Below, one piece after another: positions 37,176 to 47,327 of a stretch of 64,000 nucleotides of DNA (positions within the stretch are counted from its first letter, which is position 1; each line of letters opens with the position of its first letter). The notes under the pieces were generated by a model. It was not told where the DNA came from and ran no database searches. It saw only the letters and a list, made by a program, of their open reading frames with translations. The position numbers and the translations under genes are program-made. Source of the stretch: Corynebacterium vitaeruminis (GTDB lineage: Bacteria > Actinomycetota > Actinomycetes > Mycobacteriales > Mycobacteriaceae); NCBI RefSeq assembly GCF_001054325.1, contig NZ_JVVM01000010.1, positions 1 to 64,000 of the forward strand, in the 5' to 3' direction.

Positions 37176-37898
37176 TTAGTCCCGTTCAGACAGAACCACG
37201 ATGCCCGCCTGACGGCCGGTTTTCCCGTCCCGCCGGTAGGAAAAATACTGTTCATTGTCAATCGTACAGCTGGGCTCGACATTGACATGCCGCACACCGA
37301 GATCATAGAGCTGGCGCATCAGGCCAGCCCGCACGTCGACACCGGCAGTCCCCTGCTTCGTTCGAGTCTTCGCTCCGGGCAAGTGCTTATCGACGTCATC
37401 GGCCATCGACTCTGGCACCTCGTAGTTGTAACCAGAAGCGGCCGCACCGAGAAGCGCGTGAATGTTCTCGGGCGTGGCGCCGAGTTCAATCATCTTCTCC
37501 ACAGATTTACGCACGATTCCGTTGCGAGCACCGGTTCGCCCCGCGTGTACCGCAGCGGCAACACCCGCGTAATCGTCGGAAAGCAAGACAGGAACGCAAT
37601 CGGCGACGAGAACTACCAGCGCGAGATCCGGCGTGGTCGTGACGATGGCGTCTGTGGCCGGGACGGGCTCGGATTGCGGTTCGTCGATGACAGTGACCGT
37701 GTTGGTGTGCAGTTGCTCCATGTAAACAAAGCGGGTGCGGTCGATTCCCAGAGAATCGGCCAAGCGCTGACGATTGCGTTCGACTGCGGACGGGTCATCG
37801 CCGACATGATCCCCAAGATTGAAGGAATCATATGGTGGCAGCGAAAACCCGCCGCGCCGATTCGTCAGAATCTTTCGGCTGCGGCGGGATTCAGTCAT
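37176..37898 (-). CDS. pgeF: Laccase-domain protein YfiH/PgeF
   Basis: A 240-residue member of the Cu-oxidase_4 (YfiH, LACC1) family. Metal-site residues occur in LVVLVADCVPVLLSD and AAVHAGRTGARNGI, and the C-terminal Cys-containing block is VEPSCTIDNEQYFSYRRDGKTG. In E. coli YfiH removes misplaced amino acids from UDP-MurNAc precursors; mammalian LACC1 is a purine nucleoside enzyme. Next to ftsZ a role in peptidoglycan quality control is likely but inferred. It begins 6 nt after the ftsZ stop and belongs to that transcript. Confidence 0.88.
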   Translation of the reverse strand: MTESRRSRKILTNRRGGFSLPPYDSFNLGDHVGDDPSAVERNRQRLADSLGIDRTRFVYMEQLHTNTVTVIDEPQSEPVPATDAIVTTTPDLALVVLVADCVPVLLSDDYAGVAAAVHAGRTGARNGIVRKSVEKMIELGATPENIHALLGAAASGYNYEVPESMADDVDKHLPGAKTRTKQGTAGVDVRAGLMRQLYDLGVRHVNVEPSCTIDNEQYFSYRRDGKTGRQAGIVVLSERD

Positions 37899-37904
37899 GA
37901 GTTC

Positions 37905-39212
37905 TTAGAAGCCCCACTCCGGCAGGTCGTTGGAGGCCTGGTAGCCACCACGGCGGTCGTCGCGGTCATCGCGGTCATCGTAACGGTGAGCGCCACGGTA
38001 GTTGCGATTTTCCTGCGTACGCGGTGTCGGGTTATCGGTGAACAGGCCACCGCTATTCGGGTTCGTGCGCGGGACGAAGCGGTCGCGGTCCTCGCGCTCG
38101 CGCGGCTGTGCAACCGGACGCTCTTCCTCCTCACGTGGAGCCGGAGTGCCGAGGTTGTCGCCGCCTGGCAGCGCGCTGCCCTGTCGTGGCGCCTGCTCAG
38201 CGGCGGGACGGGCCTCGGTATCCTGCGCAGCCGCACCTGCAGCTGGCTTGTCCAGCGGGTTGCCGTTACCCTGCTCAAAACCGGTAGCGATCACGGTGAC
38301 GCGAACTTCGTCACCGAGGTTGTCGTCGATGATGGTACCGAAGATGATGTTGGCATCCGGGTCAGCCTTTTCCTCCACGATGGACGCGGCGGCATTGACC
38401 TCCATCAGACCAAGGTCGGAGCCACCGGCGACAGAAATAAGCACACCCTGTGCACCATCCATGGTGGACTCCAGCAGCGGGGAGTTAATGGCCTGAGTAG
38501 CGGCGTTCATCACGCGGTCATCGCCCCGCGCGGAGCCGACACCCATCAGAGCGGAGCCAGCCTCAGCCATAACCGAGCGAACGTCGGCGAAGTCGACGTT
38601 GATCATGCCCGGGATGGTAATCAGGTCGGTAATACCCTGGACACCGTTGTAGAGAATCTCGTCGGCAAAGCGGAACGCGTCCATCATGGACAGATCCTGC
38701 TCACCAATCTGCAGCAGACGCTGGTTCGGAATGGTGATAAGGGTGTCACAGACCTCCTTGAGGGTTTCAATACCCTCCGCGGCCTGACGTGCGCGGCGCT
38801 TACCCTCGAAGTCGAACGGCTTGGTTACCACGCCGACAGTCAGGGCACCGGACTTCTTGGCGATGCTCGCCACAACCGGAGCCGCACCGGTACCAGTTCC
38901 GCCGCCCTCACCTGCGGTGACGAAGACCATGTCGGCGCCCTTGAGGGTCTCTTCAATCTCGTCCTTGTGGTCTTCCGCGGAAGTGCGGCCAACCTCAGGG
39001 TTAGCGCCAGCTCCCAGCCCACGAGTTGCCTCACGTCCGATGTCGAGCTTGACATCGGCGTCGGAGAACATCAGGGCCTGTGAGTCGGTGTTGACTGCGA
39101 TAAATTCGACACCCTTCAGCCCCTCCTCGATCATGCGGTTGACAGCATTGACGCCACCGCCGCCGACACCGACGACTTTGATAACGGCGAGGTAGTTATT
39201 CGGGGAGGTCAT
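37905..39212 (-). CDS. ftsZ: Cell division GTPase FtsZ
   Basis: The tubulin-like GTPase that forms the Z-ring, 435 residues. The globular GTPase has [14 protein letters not shown] and the tubulin signature [10 protein letters not shown] (103-112). A long disordered linker rich in Arg, Glu, Pro and Asp (about 320-425) leads to the C-terminal SepF-binding peptide DLPEWGF. The start is ATG 39212 with AAAGGG 13 nt upstream. The 267 nt between ftsQ and ftsZ hold no gene and probably contain its own promoters, as in C. glutamicum. Confidence 0.97.
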   Translation of the reverse strand: MTSPNNYLAVIKVVGVGGGGVNAVNRMIEEGLKGVEFIAVNTDSQALMFSDADVKLDIGREATRGLGAGANPEVGRTSAEDHKDEIEETLKGADMVFVTAGEGGGTGTGAAPVVASIAKKSGALTVGVVTKPFDFEGKRRARQAAEGIETLKEVCDTLITIPNQRLLQIGEQDLSMMDAFRFADEILYNGVQGITDLITIPGMINVDFADVRSVMAEAGSALMGVGSARGDDRVMNAATQAINSPLLESTMDGAQGVLISVAGGSDLGLMEVNAAASIVEEKADPDANIIFGTIIDDNLGDEVRVTVIATGFEQGNGNPLDKPAAGAAAQDTEARPAAEQAPRQGSALPGGDNLGTPAPREEEERPVAQPREREDRDRFVPRTNPNSGGLFTDNPTPRTQENRNYRGAHRYDDRDDRDDRRGGYQASNDLPEWGF

Positions 39213-39479
39213 TGCGCGTTTCTCGCCCTTTCCTATAGGTCCTAAATAATTTCATCTAGCCACGTTGCACATGGACCACACGACAGCATGAGCGCCGCCG
39301 GGCAGTACAGCTCTCCATGACACCGCACGGAAAAGTGCATCATGGCCGAAAAGCTGTTGACCCCATTGTGGTCGAAAACTACAAATAATTCAGCGACCTT
39401 TTAACGCGTGTCGCTACCTTAAACTTGCACTTGAGGGATAGTGTTTAGCCACAGAAATCACTCCAGGCACCACCATTCT

Positions 39480-40256
39480 CTACTCTCCCTTAGCGGTCGG
39501 CAGCCTCGGGTTCGAGACGTTCCACGTCTTCTCGCCACGGTTCAGCACAGTCTCCGTCGCACGTGCCTTTTCTGCCGCATTATCCGAGGAACCGAAGTAC
39601 ACCTCGTAGCCGTCGGTCAGGAATAGCTTGATCTCTGCCTCGGAAGGCGCACTAATCCGCTCAACACGGTGTGCGACGGGCTCTGGCAACGCCTTGACGA
39701 CGGTCAAAACCGCCTTGATTACACGCGGTTCGGGGTCAACTTTGCCGTCCGCTGGCTCATCCACGCGGGGAGCATCGACAACCTCGATCACACCCGGCGG
39801 CGGCGGTGCGGTGACAAACTCCTGACCATTTTCGGAAAACAGGTGCTCACCGTCAGTAGCGCGGATAAACACCATAGGAACAAATTCCCGCACCGAAATA
39901 GTCACGCTCTGTGGCCACGAACGACTGACAGTCACGCTGTCGACCCACGGCTGCCCCGCCACGGAACGCGCTGAGGTATCCGTGTCCAAGCGAATGAGCT
40001 TTTGATTCTCGGAGATACCACTGGCCTCGACGATTGCGTCTTTATCACCGTGGACGACGCCTTCAACGTCAATGCTTTTCACAACCAGCCACGGAGAAAA
40101 CCACACCACCGCTGCAACAATGGCGATAATCGCGACCAGGCCACCGCCGATGAGCCAGCCACGTCGCGGGGCGCGCGCTAAACGCTGACGCCGCGATGCT
40201 GTTGCGTTCTGGTCTATATCGTCGGTGTGCTGAGATTTCTTTCGGCTGGGTTTCAC
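39480..40256 (-). CDS. ftsQ: Cell division protein FtsQ
   Basis: A 258-residue divisome protein of the FtsQ/DivIB family. A basic cytoplasmic N-terminus precedes one membrane helix (about 33-55, GWLIGGGLVAIIAIVAAVVW), the POTRA domain (VVKSIDVEGVVHGDKDAIVE) and the FtsQ domain (ISVREFVPMVFI). The start GTG 40256 lies 4 nt after the murC stop with GGAG 10 nt upstream; an earlier in-frame ATG at 40319 would place 59 nt inside murC and is less likely. It contributes to the FtsQBL complex. Confidence 0.9.
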   Translation of the reverse strand: MKPSRKKSQHTDDIDQNATASRRQRLARAPRRGWLIGGGLVAIIAIVAAVVWFSPWLVVKSIDVEGVVHGDKDAIVEASGISENQKLIRLDTDTSARSVAGQPWVDSVTVSRSWPQSVTISVREFVPMVFIRATDGEHLFSENGQEFVTAPPPPGVIEVVDAPRVDEPADGKVDPEPRVIKAVLTVVKALPEPVAHRVERISAPSEAEIKLFLTDGYEVYFGSSDNAAEKARATETVLNRGEKTWNVSNPRLPTAKGE

Positions 40257-40260
40257 AGTG

Positions 40261-41754
40261 TTACGACTCCACCTGTTCGTCGTTGTCTCCGCTGAGCTCG
40301 CGCACGATTTCGTCGGCAAGCATCGTCACAGAGCCAGCGCCGATAGTCAGGATGACATCGTGCGGTTCGGCGATTTCGCGGACGCGAGCCGGGACGCTGG
40401 TGAAATGCGGCTCGTACGTCACGGGGATGGTCATTTTGTTAGCGATGAGCGCTCCATCGACGCCCGGCAGTGGCTCCTCGCGCGCACCGAAGACATCGAG
40501 CAAGACGGCCTTGTCCGCCAGCGAGAGGGCGGTGGCGAACTCGTCGGCAAAGTTGCGAGTGCGCGAGTACAGGTGCGGCTGGAACACAGCGACGACCTCG
40601 CCACGGCCAGCCTCGGTGACCAGCTCTCTAGCCGCGCCGAGAACTGCGGAGACTTCAGTCGGGTGATGCGCGTAGTCATCGTAGATACGGGCACCGACAA
40701 ATGGACCTTCGGCAATGCTGCCGTGGTAGTCGAAACGACGACGCACGCCCGTGAAATCGCCCAGGCCTCGAGCCATGCGACCCAAATCCGCTCCAACGCA
40801 GTCGCCAGCGACCATTGCAGCCAGCGCGTTGAGCGCCATGTGCCGGCCGGGCTGGTGCAGTTCAAACGTCACTGAGGTAGAGCCGACGGTGGCCTCCACG
40901 CGGGCGCCGCCACCGACCGGGGTCCAGCCATGCAAAACGGCACCGACCGGCAGCTTCGGGTGCTTAGCTAAGGCTTCTTCCCCACCGTAAGCCAACACGT
41001 TAATGCCGCGGTCCACCGCACGCTCACCCAATGCGGCCGCATGCGCATCCTCAGCACAGACAACAAGATGACCGCCATCCTTAATGCGCTCCGCAAAAGC
41101 GTCGAAGACCGCGTAGTAGGTCTCGTCGTCACCGAAAAAGTCCAGGTGATCGGGCTCGATGTTGGTAATCACAGCCACTTCGGGCTGGTAGGTCAACAGC
41201 GAGGCATCCGACTCATCGGCTTCAGCGACAAAGACGTCGCCACTGCCCTGGTGAGCATTGACGCCAGCCTTGCTCATCAAACCACCGACAGCAAACGACG
41301 GATCCAAACCAGCTGCCTGTAAAGCGGCGACGGTCATCGACGTAGTCGAGGTCTTGCCGTGAGTACCGGCGATGAGCAGAGGCTTTGAGTCCTGCATCAA
41401 CAGCGCAAGCACATCGGAGCGCTTGAGCACTGGAATATTCAGCTCGTGCGCACCAGCCAGCTCCGGATTAGTCTTCGGAATAGCAGCGAAGGAAATGACC
41501 ACTGCCTCTGGCAGGTCCCCCTCCCCGGCCAGCTCAAGATTCGCGCGGTCGTGGCCAATGGCGATGGTGGCGCCCATTGCACGCAGCCCCACCACCGCAC
41601 GGGATTCCTTGACATCGGAACCCGTCACACGAATACCTCGTGCCAGCAGGATGCGGGCAATACCGGACATCCCAGCACCGCCAATGCCAATCATGTGGAC
41701 GCTTGCGGGCAGCTCTCCTGTTACCGGCTGAAAGTCATCGAAATTAACGTTCAT
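40261..41754 (-). CDS. murC: UDP-N-acetylmuramate-L-alanine ligase
   Basis: A Mur ligase of 497 residues that adds L-alanine to UDP-MurNAc using ATP, in the cytoplasm. The N-terminal Rossmann motif is HMIGIGGAGMSGIA, the ATP-binding loop GTHGKTSTT, the central domain VAEADESDASLL and the C-terminal motif DDYAHHPTEV. It lies between murG (13-nt gap) and ftsQ in the dcw cluster. Confidence 0.96.
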   Translation of the reverse strand: MNVNFDDFQPVTGELPASVHMIGIGGAGMSGIARILLARGIRVTGSDVKESRAVVGLRAMGATIAIGHDRANLELAGEGDLPEAVVISFAAIPKTNPELAGAHELNIPVLKRSDVLALLMQDSKPLLIAGTHGKTSTTSMTVAALQAAGLDPSFAVGGLMSKAGVNAHQGSGDVFVAEADESDASLLTYQPEVAVITNIEPDHLDFFGDDETYYAVFDAFAERIKDGGHLVVCAEDAHAAALGERAVDRGINVLAYGGEEALAKHPKLPVGAVLHGWTPVGGGARVEATVGSTSVTFELHQPGRHMALNALAAMVAGDCVGADLGRMARGLGDFTGVRRRFDYHGSIAEGPFVGARIYDDYAHHPTEVSAVLGAARELVTEAGRGEVVAVFQPHLYSRTRNFADEFATALSLADKAVLLDVFGAREEPLPGVDGALIANKMTIPVTYEPHFTSVPARVREIAEPHDVILTIGAGSVTMLADEIVRELSGDNDEQVES

Positions 41755-41767
41755 GTTTATGCTCGCT

Positions 41768-42940
41768 TTACTTCTTAGAGTTCACAGCCGCAGACAGCAC
41801 CCGACGGGCGATGTTCTCCGCAGCGTTACCGTGTCCGATGTTGACCAGGGCGCGGCGTCCGTCGGCAAGCTTTTCTGGGGACGTGACCAGCGGAATCACG
41901 ATATCGGCAATTGATGCCGTAGTCAGCGACTCGTCGGAGATGAGAATACCGCCACCAGCGTCGATAACATCAGTGGCGTTGAGCGCCTGTTCCCCATTGC
42001 CGTGTGGCAGCGGTACATACACTGCAGGCAGACCGACAGCTGAAACTTCAGCCACCGTCATCGCACCGGAACGGCACAAAATCAGGTCAGCGGCGGAGTA
42101 CGCCAGATCCATCCGGTCGATGTACGGCACGGCGACATAGGGGGCGTCCTCGCGGGTGGACTCGACCTCGACGTGATTCTTCTTGCCGTATGCGTGCAGT
42201 ACTGACACACCAGCGTTAGCGAGCTCTGCGGCAGCACCGCTGACAGCTTCATTGATGGAACGTGCCCCCTGCGAACCGCCGGTCACAAAGAGCACCGGAC
42301 CCTCCTGCGGTAAACCGAAAAATTCGCGGGCTTCGGCGCGCTTGGCGTCGCGGTCCAGCGCTGCGAGACTGGCACGCACGGGATTGCCAACGACCTCGGC
42401 CTTCAGGCCCGAGCCAGTCACTGCGGCCAGACCGACACCACCGAGTGCGACACCGAGCTTATTGGCCAGACCCGCACGGGCGTTGGCCTCGTGCACCAGG
42501 AATGGAATTTTCTTTCCCGCACGGCACGCCAAATACGCCGGTGCCGACACATAGCCGCCAAAACCGATGACCGCATCAGCGTCGATACGCTTGAAGACCT
42601 TGCGGGTCTCACGCACCGCGCGAGTGACGTTGAACGGCAGCTTGAACAAATCTGCAGTCGGCTTGCGCGGCACTGGCACTGGCGGAATCAATTCCAGGTC
42701 ATAACCTCGTGCCGGCACAAGGGTCGACTCCAGGCCCCGATTCGTACCGAGTGCAATTACACGGGCTTCCGGCTGCAGGTTCAAAATCGCATCCGCCACG
42801 GCCAACGCGGGTTCGATATGGCCAGCCGTACCACCGCCTGCCACCACAATGGTCGGAGCAGAGCCATCTTCCTTGCGAAACTGCTCAAACTCCGAAGCGC
42901 CTTTCGCCCCAGCGGCTGCGCCCAGATTCTTGTCTGCCAT
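41768..42940 (-). CDS. murG: UDP-GlcNAc-undecaprenyl-PP-MurNAc-pentapeptide transferase
   Basis: A GT28 glycosyltransferase that converts lipid I to lipid II on the inner face of the membrane; 390 residues from ATG 42940. The glycine-rich loop [26 protein letters not shown], the second Gly-rich loop [13 protein letters not shown] and [19 protein letters not shown], followed by [14 protein letters not shown], are present. About 28 residues precede the family core. ATG 42940 lies 4 nt after the ftsW stop; longer in-frame extensions run through ftsW and are spurious. Confidence 0.95.
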   Translation of the reverse strand: MADKNLGAAAGAKGASEFEQFRKEDGSAPTIVVAGGGTAGHIEPALAVADAILNLQPEARVIALGTNRGLESTLVPARGYDLELIPPVPVPRKPTADLFKLPFNVTRAVRETRKVFKRIDADAVIGFGGYVSAPAYLACRAGKKIPFLVHEANARAGLANKLGVALGGVGLAAVTGSGLKAEVVGNPVRASLAALDRDAKRAEAREFFGLPQEGPVLFVTGGSQGARSINEAVSGAAAELANAGVSVLHAYGKKNHVEVESTREDAPYVAVPYIDRMDLAYSAADLILCRSGAMTVAEVSAVGLPAVYVPLPHGNGEQALNATDVIDAGGGILISDESLTTASIADIVIPLVTSPEKLADGRRALVNIGHGNAAENIARRVLSAAVNSKK

Positions 42941-42944
42941 GGTG

Positions 42945-44753
42945 TTATCGATTCCTCCTCCGCGGTGCTGAACCGCCGTTCCTATTGTTTCGGCCCGGGC
43001 GCTGGCGCGAACGCGACTGTCCGCCACGACCTTCGCTCCGAATCCTACTGCCCCGGCTTGAGCTTGACGACGACCAGGAGCCCCGTGACCGCCCAGTCCG
43101 AGGCGTCCTCTCTGTGAATCCCCGCGTCCGTCCACTGTCACTACGAGGGGAATAGTCCACCTCGCGACCACGAACACTTCCCGAGTTTCCAGAGCTTCCG
43201 GATGCTCGGGAGCCACGCTGCGAGGCGGCACCTCGACCACTGCGGCTACCTCCACTACGGGCATCCGAATTGGGACGGTCAACTCGTCCACCATAGGTTT
43301 CCCGCACCTGCACGCCCTCTCCGCGTGGAGTACGAGCTCCACTGGTCACCACTGGCGGACCAAAACGCTGCGGGTCGCGGTGAGCACGCACCTTCGGCGC
43401 GTGGCGACGCGACTCGTCATAAGGAATCGGCTCCGGAATCCCCAGGAACCTATCCAGCGCCGGACGTCCCGACGTCTGCATTGCAGAGACGGCCTCCGAC
43501 TCGTGACGAGCGCACGTAGCCAGCAGACCCATCGAAAACAGGGTGACCATCGCCGACGTACCACCGGCGGAAATCAGCGGCAACTGCAGACCAGTCACTG
43601 GCAACGCACCGACGACATAGCCGATGTTGATGAAAGCCTGCACCACAGTTGCAGTAGTAATTGTGCCCGCGAGCAGACGGAGGAACGGGTCATTCTGACG
43701 ACCAGCGATACGAAGTCCCACCCAGCCGAGCGCTGCATAGAGCAAAATAACCATTAGTGCGCCAAGGAAACCAGTTTCCTCACCGATAATGGCAAAAATG
43801 AAGTCATTCTTCGCCTCCGGCAGGTATCCCCACTTCGCGCTCGACTGACCGAGACCGACACCGGTGAGCGATCCGTCGGCAAGCGAAAGAAAGCCCTGGT
43901 AGGACTGGTAGGCATCGCCTTGGACGTCATTGAAGTTACCCAGCAGTGAGTCCAAGTAGACCCTGATTCGCGCCGAACGGAACCCCGCGGTGGCGGTGAA
44001 AATCGCCATGGCGAACGCCGCAGCAGCGAGCAGACCGGTGATGAATACGCGCGGCAGGCCAGCAAACCACGCCAACGCGACCACGACAAACGCCATCGAG
44101 GCGACCATGCCGAGGTCACGCTGTAGCATCACTAGCGCCAACATTGCGAAGCTGACCGCACCAAACAGCCCAAACAAATCGGTGTAGGACACAGCAGTGC
44201 GGACCTTCTCAGCCAGTAGCTTCGAGCCCCACAATGCCAGCGCTATCTTCGCGATTTCTGATGGCTGCATGGTGATACCACCAATACTCAGCCAGGAACG
44301 CGCACCAGTTTCCTCCAGACCAATGCCGATGCCCGGGATTACTACCAAAATGAGCAGAACAAAGGACAAAATCAGCGCTGCTGTCGATAGCGAGCGAATC
44401 AACTCCACCCGCATTCGCAGCACAATCCACATGGAGATTAATCCCACCACCACCATGACCAGCTGGCGGAAGAAGACCGACCATACGCTGCCCGAGTCAT
44501 TACCTGCGCTGGCCATGGACGCCGACAGCACCATCACCAGGCCTATCGATGTCAGTAGAGCGACGATAATCATCAGCAGGTGGTAATCGAACAACGGACG
44601 CGACTTCCAGTCGTTAAAGCGCTCCACCCACGCCGGCCGCTCTCGAGCACTAGAGCTTGACGACGAGGGCTGTTGTGAATCGGTAGCCCTCGTCCCCTTT
44701 TGCGCCGTCGCGGCGCTAGCGCTTAAATTGCGAGCCTTGCGGGAGTTATCCAT
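42945..44753 (-). CDS. ftsW: Septal peptidoglycan polymerase FtsW with long Ser/Arg tail
   Basis: A SEDS-family glycosyltransferase that polymerises lipid II at the septum with FtsI; 602 residues. About ten membrane segments span residues 55-440. The SEDS motifs [18 protein letters not shown] and [19 protein letters not shown], and [13 protein letters not shown], are present. From about residue 455 the protein carries a basic Ser/Gly/Arg-rich cytoplasmic tail of about 150 residues ([20 protein letters not shown] is typical), much longer than in E. coli FtsW. Its N-terminus is Ser-rich as well. It overlaps murD by 8 nt. Confidence 0.93.
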   Translation of the reverse strand: MDNSRKARNLSASAATAQKGTRATDSQQPSSSSSSARERPAWVERFNDWKSRPLFDYHLLMIIVALLTSIGLVMVLSASMASAGNDSGSVWSVFFRQLVMVVVGLISMWIVLRMRVELIRSLSTAALILSFVLLILVVIPGIGIGLEETGARSWLSIGGITMQPSEIAKIALALWGSKLLAEKVRTAVSYTDLFGLFGAVSFAMLALVMLQRDLGMVASMAFVVVALAWFAGLPRVFITGLLAAAAFAMAIFTATAGFRSARIRVYLDSLLGNFNDVQGDAYQSYQGFLSLADGSLTGVGLGQSSAKWGYLPEAKNDFIFAIIGEETGFLGALMVILLYAALGWVGLRIAGRQNDPFLRLLAGTITTATVVQAFINIGYVVGALPVTGLQLPLISAGGTSAMVTLFSMGLLATCARHESEAVSAMQTSGRPALDRFLGIPEPIPYDESRRHAPKVRAHRDPQRFGPPVVTSGARTPRGEGVQVRETYGGRVDRPNSDARSGGSRSGRGAASQRGSRASGSSGNSGSVRGREVDYSPRSDSGRTRGFTERTPRTGRSRGSWSSSSSSRGSRIRSEGRGGQSRSRQRPGRNNRNGGSAPRRRNR

Positions 44754-46224
44754 CAGTTGATGTCACCTTCTGCGCCCATTGCGCGAACAAATCGCCACGT
44801 TCAGCCATACCGGAGTACATATCCAAGCTGGCGGCTGCTGGTGCTAACAGCACCACGTCCCCCGGGTTGGCATATTCACTAGCTGCCATGCAGACCTTTG
44901 CCATGGCATCGACCTTGTCGGTGTCATCAATGACAACGACCGGCACGGCAGGTGCGATGCGGGAGAGCGCATCGCTGACTAGCTGCCTATCGACGCCCAG
45001 AACCACGGCCGCCTGCAGGCGATGAGCATGCTTCGCCACCAACGGAGAAATTTCTGCGCCCTTGAGCTGACCACCGACAATCCACACGACGCGCTCGTGA
45101 CCGAACAGTGCAGCGTCGGCAGCGTGGGGGTTGGTCGCCTTGGAGTCATCAATCCACACGACATCATTTGCCTTATGGACGATCTGACCGCGGTGTGCGC
45201 GGACTTCGAAAGTTTCCAGTGCCGCTGCAATCTGCTCAGGCGATGTACCGATACTGCGTGCCATCGCGGTGGCAGCCACCGCGTCGAGAACGCCTGCTCG
45301 GCCGGGAGGAGAAATTCCCGCTACCGGAGCGATGACAATACCCGGCTCGGACTCGTCGTCGGTGGCATCGCCGCCGCCGAAAGCGCGGTCGACAATCATG
45401 CCGTCACGGACTCCGACCTGGTGTGCCTCCGGCGGAGCGTCCGTGAAGCCAACGACCAAGTTGCCGAGCTCATCGTTTTTCAGCATCGTTTCCACGTGCT
45501 CGACAACATCGGCATCATCCGCACCATAGATTGCGACAGCACCACGCAGCGCACGGGTCTTGTCCAACCCGTAGTTTTCGTAAGAACCGTGCCAGTCGAT
45601 GTGATCCTCCGCCAGATTCAGCAGTACACCGGCATCCGGGCGAATGTTCGGAGCCCAGTGCAGCTGAAAGCTGGACAACTCTGCGGCCAACGTCTCAATG
45701 CGAGGCTCAGCAGTCAGCGCATCGTACAGAGCTACACCGATGTTGCCCACAGCTGCGCCCTGCTCACCGAGCATGGCTGCCAGCATGGAGGTAGTGGTGG
45801 TTTTACCGTTAGTGCCAGTGACTACCAGCCAGGTGCGCTTGGGACCCCACAGCTGGGCACAGTCACCGGCGAAAGCCAGTGCTACATCGCCGACGACTGG
45901 GACACCGGCCTCAGCAGCAGCGCCGAACAGCGGGCTGGTCGGACGCCACCCCGGGGAGGTCACAATCGCAACCGCGTCGGCAAGCTCGTCGCGAGCGTCA
46001 GCGGTCGTGACATGCCGAACTGAAAAGTCAGCGGCGACGAGTGCGCCAAGGGAGGAATCGTCTACGACGACCACGTCCGGACAGCCAATGTCCTGGAGCA
46101 TCGCAATGGCACCGCGACCGGAAACTCCGGCTCCTGCCACCAGAACTCGACCAGAGCGCACCGTAGCGACTAAGTCGAGATTTCGGATATCGGTGAGATT
46201 GGTCGGGTCTGGTGAGTTAATCAT
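44746..46224 (-). CDS. murD: UDP-N-acetylmuramoylalanine-D-glutamate ligase
   Basis: A Mur ligase of 492 residues that adds D-glutamate to UDP-MurNAc-L-Ala. It shows the N-terminal [17 protein letters not shown], the ATP loop [34 protein letters not shown] and the ligand-binding [19 protein letters not shown]. It overlaps mraY by 4 nt and ftsW by 8 nt, indicating coupled translation. Confidence 0.95.
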   Translation of the reverse strand: MINSPDPTNLTDIRNLDLVATVRSGRVLVAGAGVSGRGAIAMLQDIGCPDVVVVDDSSLGALVAADFSVRHVTTADARDELADAVAIVTSPGWRPTSPLFGAAAEAGVPVVGDVALAFAGDCAQLWGPKRTWLVVTGTNGKTTTTSMLAAMLGEQGAAVGNIGVALYDALTAEPRIETLAAELSSFQLHWAPNIRPDAGVLLNLAEDHIDWHGSYENYGLDKTRALRGAVAIYGADDADVVEHVETMLKNDELGNLVVGFTDAPPEAHQVGVRDGMIVDRAFGGGDATDDESEPGIVIAPVAGISPPGRAGVLDAVAATAMARSIGTSPEQIAAALETFEVRAHRGQIVHKANDVVWIDDSKATNPHAADAALFGHERVVWIVGGQLKGAEISPLVAKHAHRLQAAVVLGVDRQLVSDALSRIAPAVPVVVIDDTDKVDAMAKVCMAASEYANPGDVVLLAPAAASLDMYSGMAERGDLFAQWAQKVTSTDG

Positions 46225-47327
46225 TGAAATACGCCTACCTGAGAGAGCCAGTCACTGTAGAAAATGGCTGCGCCGATCATGTTGAAAATACCTGCGAGTA
46301 GCCAGAACCGGACGACAACAGTTGTCTCCGCCCAACCACCGTTTTCGAAGTGATGGTGAAGAGGTGCCATTCGGAATACTCGCTTGCCAGTCGTCTGGAA
46401 AACCGCAATCTGGATTGCCACGGAAGCAACCTCCATCACGAAGATGAAGCCAATGATAACCATCAGCAGTTCAGTCTTGGTGACAAATGACAGACCCGCT
46501 ACCAAACCACCGAGAGCCAGCGAACCGGTATCTCCCATGAAGATCTTTGCCGGAGCTGCGTTCCACCACAGGAAGCCCAAGCAAGCGCCCAGACCTGCGA
46601 CGGAGATAACGGCGATATCCAGCGGATCTCGGACGTTGTAGCAGCCACTACCCAGCGAGGCCTCGCAGGAGTTACGGAACTGCCAGAAGGAAATCAGCGT
46701 GTAGGTGGCCAGCAGCAGCGCGGTCGCGCCCGCGGCCAGGCCATCAAGACCATCAGTGAGATTGACAGCGTTCGTCCACGCAGCAATGACAATGAAGACA
46801 AATACTAGGAAGACAAACATACCGAACCACACCGGCCCCGGAGCCAGGTTCAGGAACGAAATATCTCGAATCAGCGACAGGTTCGTCGTACCCGGAGTCA
46901 GACCAGACGCATCCGGGAACTGAAGCAGCAGCACGCCGAAAATCAGCGCCGCAGCCAGCTGACCAACTAGCTTCGCAGTCTTGTTCAACCCCAGGTTGCG
47001 ACCTTTATAAAGCTTGATGAAGTCATCGGCAAAACCCAATGCGCCCATCGACAGAACAAGGAACATCACCAGCAGACCGGACGCGGACGGCCCCACGCCA
47101 GTCTGGAAATAAGTAATGAGGTGAGAAAGGAAGTAACCAGCGACAATCGCAGCGATGATGGCGATGCCCCCCATGGTCGGAGTTCCCCGCTTGCGCTGGT
47201 GACTCTTCGGCCCTTCTTCACGAATCTCCTGGCCAAGGCCTTCAGCGGAGAACTTGCGAATAAGCACTGGTGTCATAAAGACACTCACCAGGAATGCAAT
47301 CGCACCACTGAGAATAAGTTGAATCAC
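46221..47327 (-). CDS. mraY: Phospho-N-acetylmuramoyl-pentapeptide transferase
   Basis: An integral membrane enzyme of 368 residues that transfers phospho-MurNAc-pentapeptide to undecaprenyl phosphate, making lipid I. About ten membrane segments, [15 protein letters not shown], the DDF motif ([14 protein letters not shown]), [13 protein letters not shown] and the C-terminal APLHHHFE loop are visible. The start is GTG 47327, which directly follows the murF TAA, and the end overlaps murD by 4 nt. Confidence 0.96.
   Translation of the reverse strand: MIQLILSGAIAFLVSVFMTPVLIRKFSAEGLGQEIREEGPKSHQRKRGTPTMGGIAIIAAIVAGYFLSHLITYFQTGVGPSASGLLVMFLVLSMGALGFADDFIKLYKGRNLGLNKTAKLVGQLAAALIFGVLLLQFPDASGLTPGTTNLSLIRDISFLNLAPGPVWFGMFVFLVFVFIVIAAWTNAVNLTDGLDGLAAGATALLLATYTLISFWQFRNSCEASLGSGCYNVRDPLDIAVISVAGLGACLGFLWWNAAPAKIFMGDTGSLALGGLVAGLSFVTKTELLMVIIGFIFVMEVASVAIQIAVFQTTGKRVFRMAPLHHHFENGGWAETTVVVRFWLLAGIFNMIGAAIFYSDWLSQVGVFQ

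Noticed and set aside
39340-39400. GACC/GGTC inverted repeat upstream of ftsZ (around TTGACCCCATTGTGGTCG) as a LexA or other operator
   Set aside because: It does not match the corynebacterial LexA pattern and is too imperfect to call as a site.
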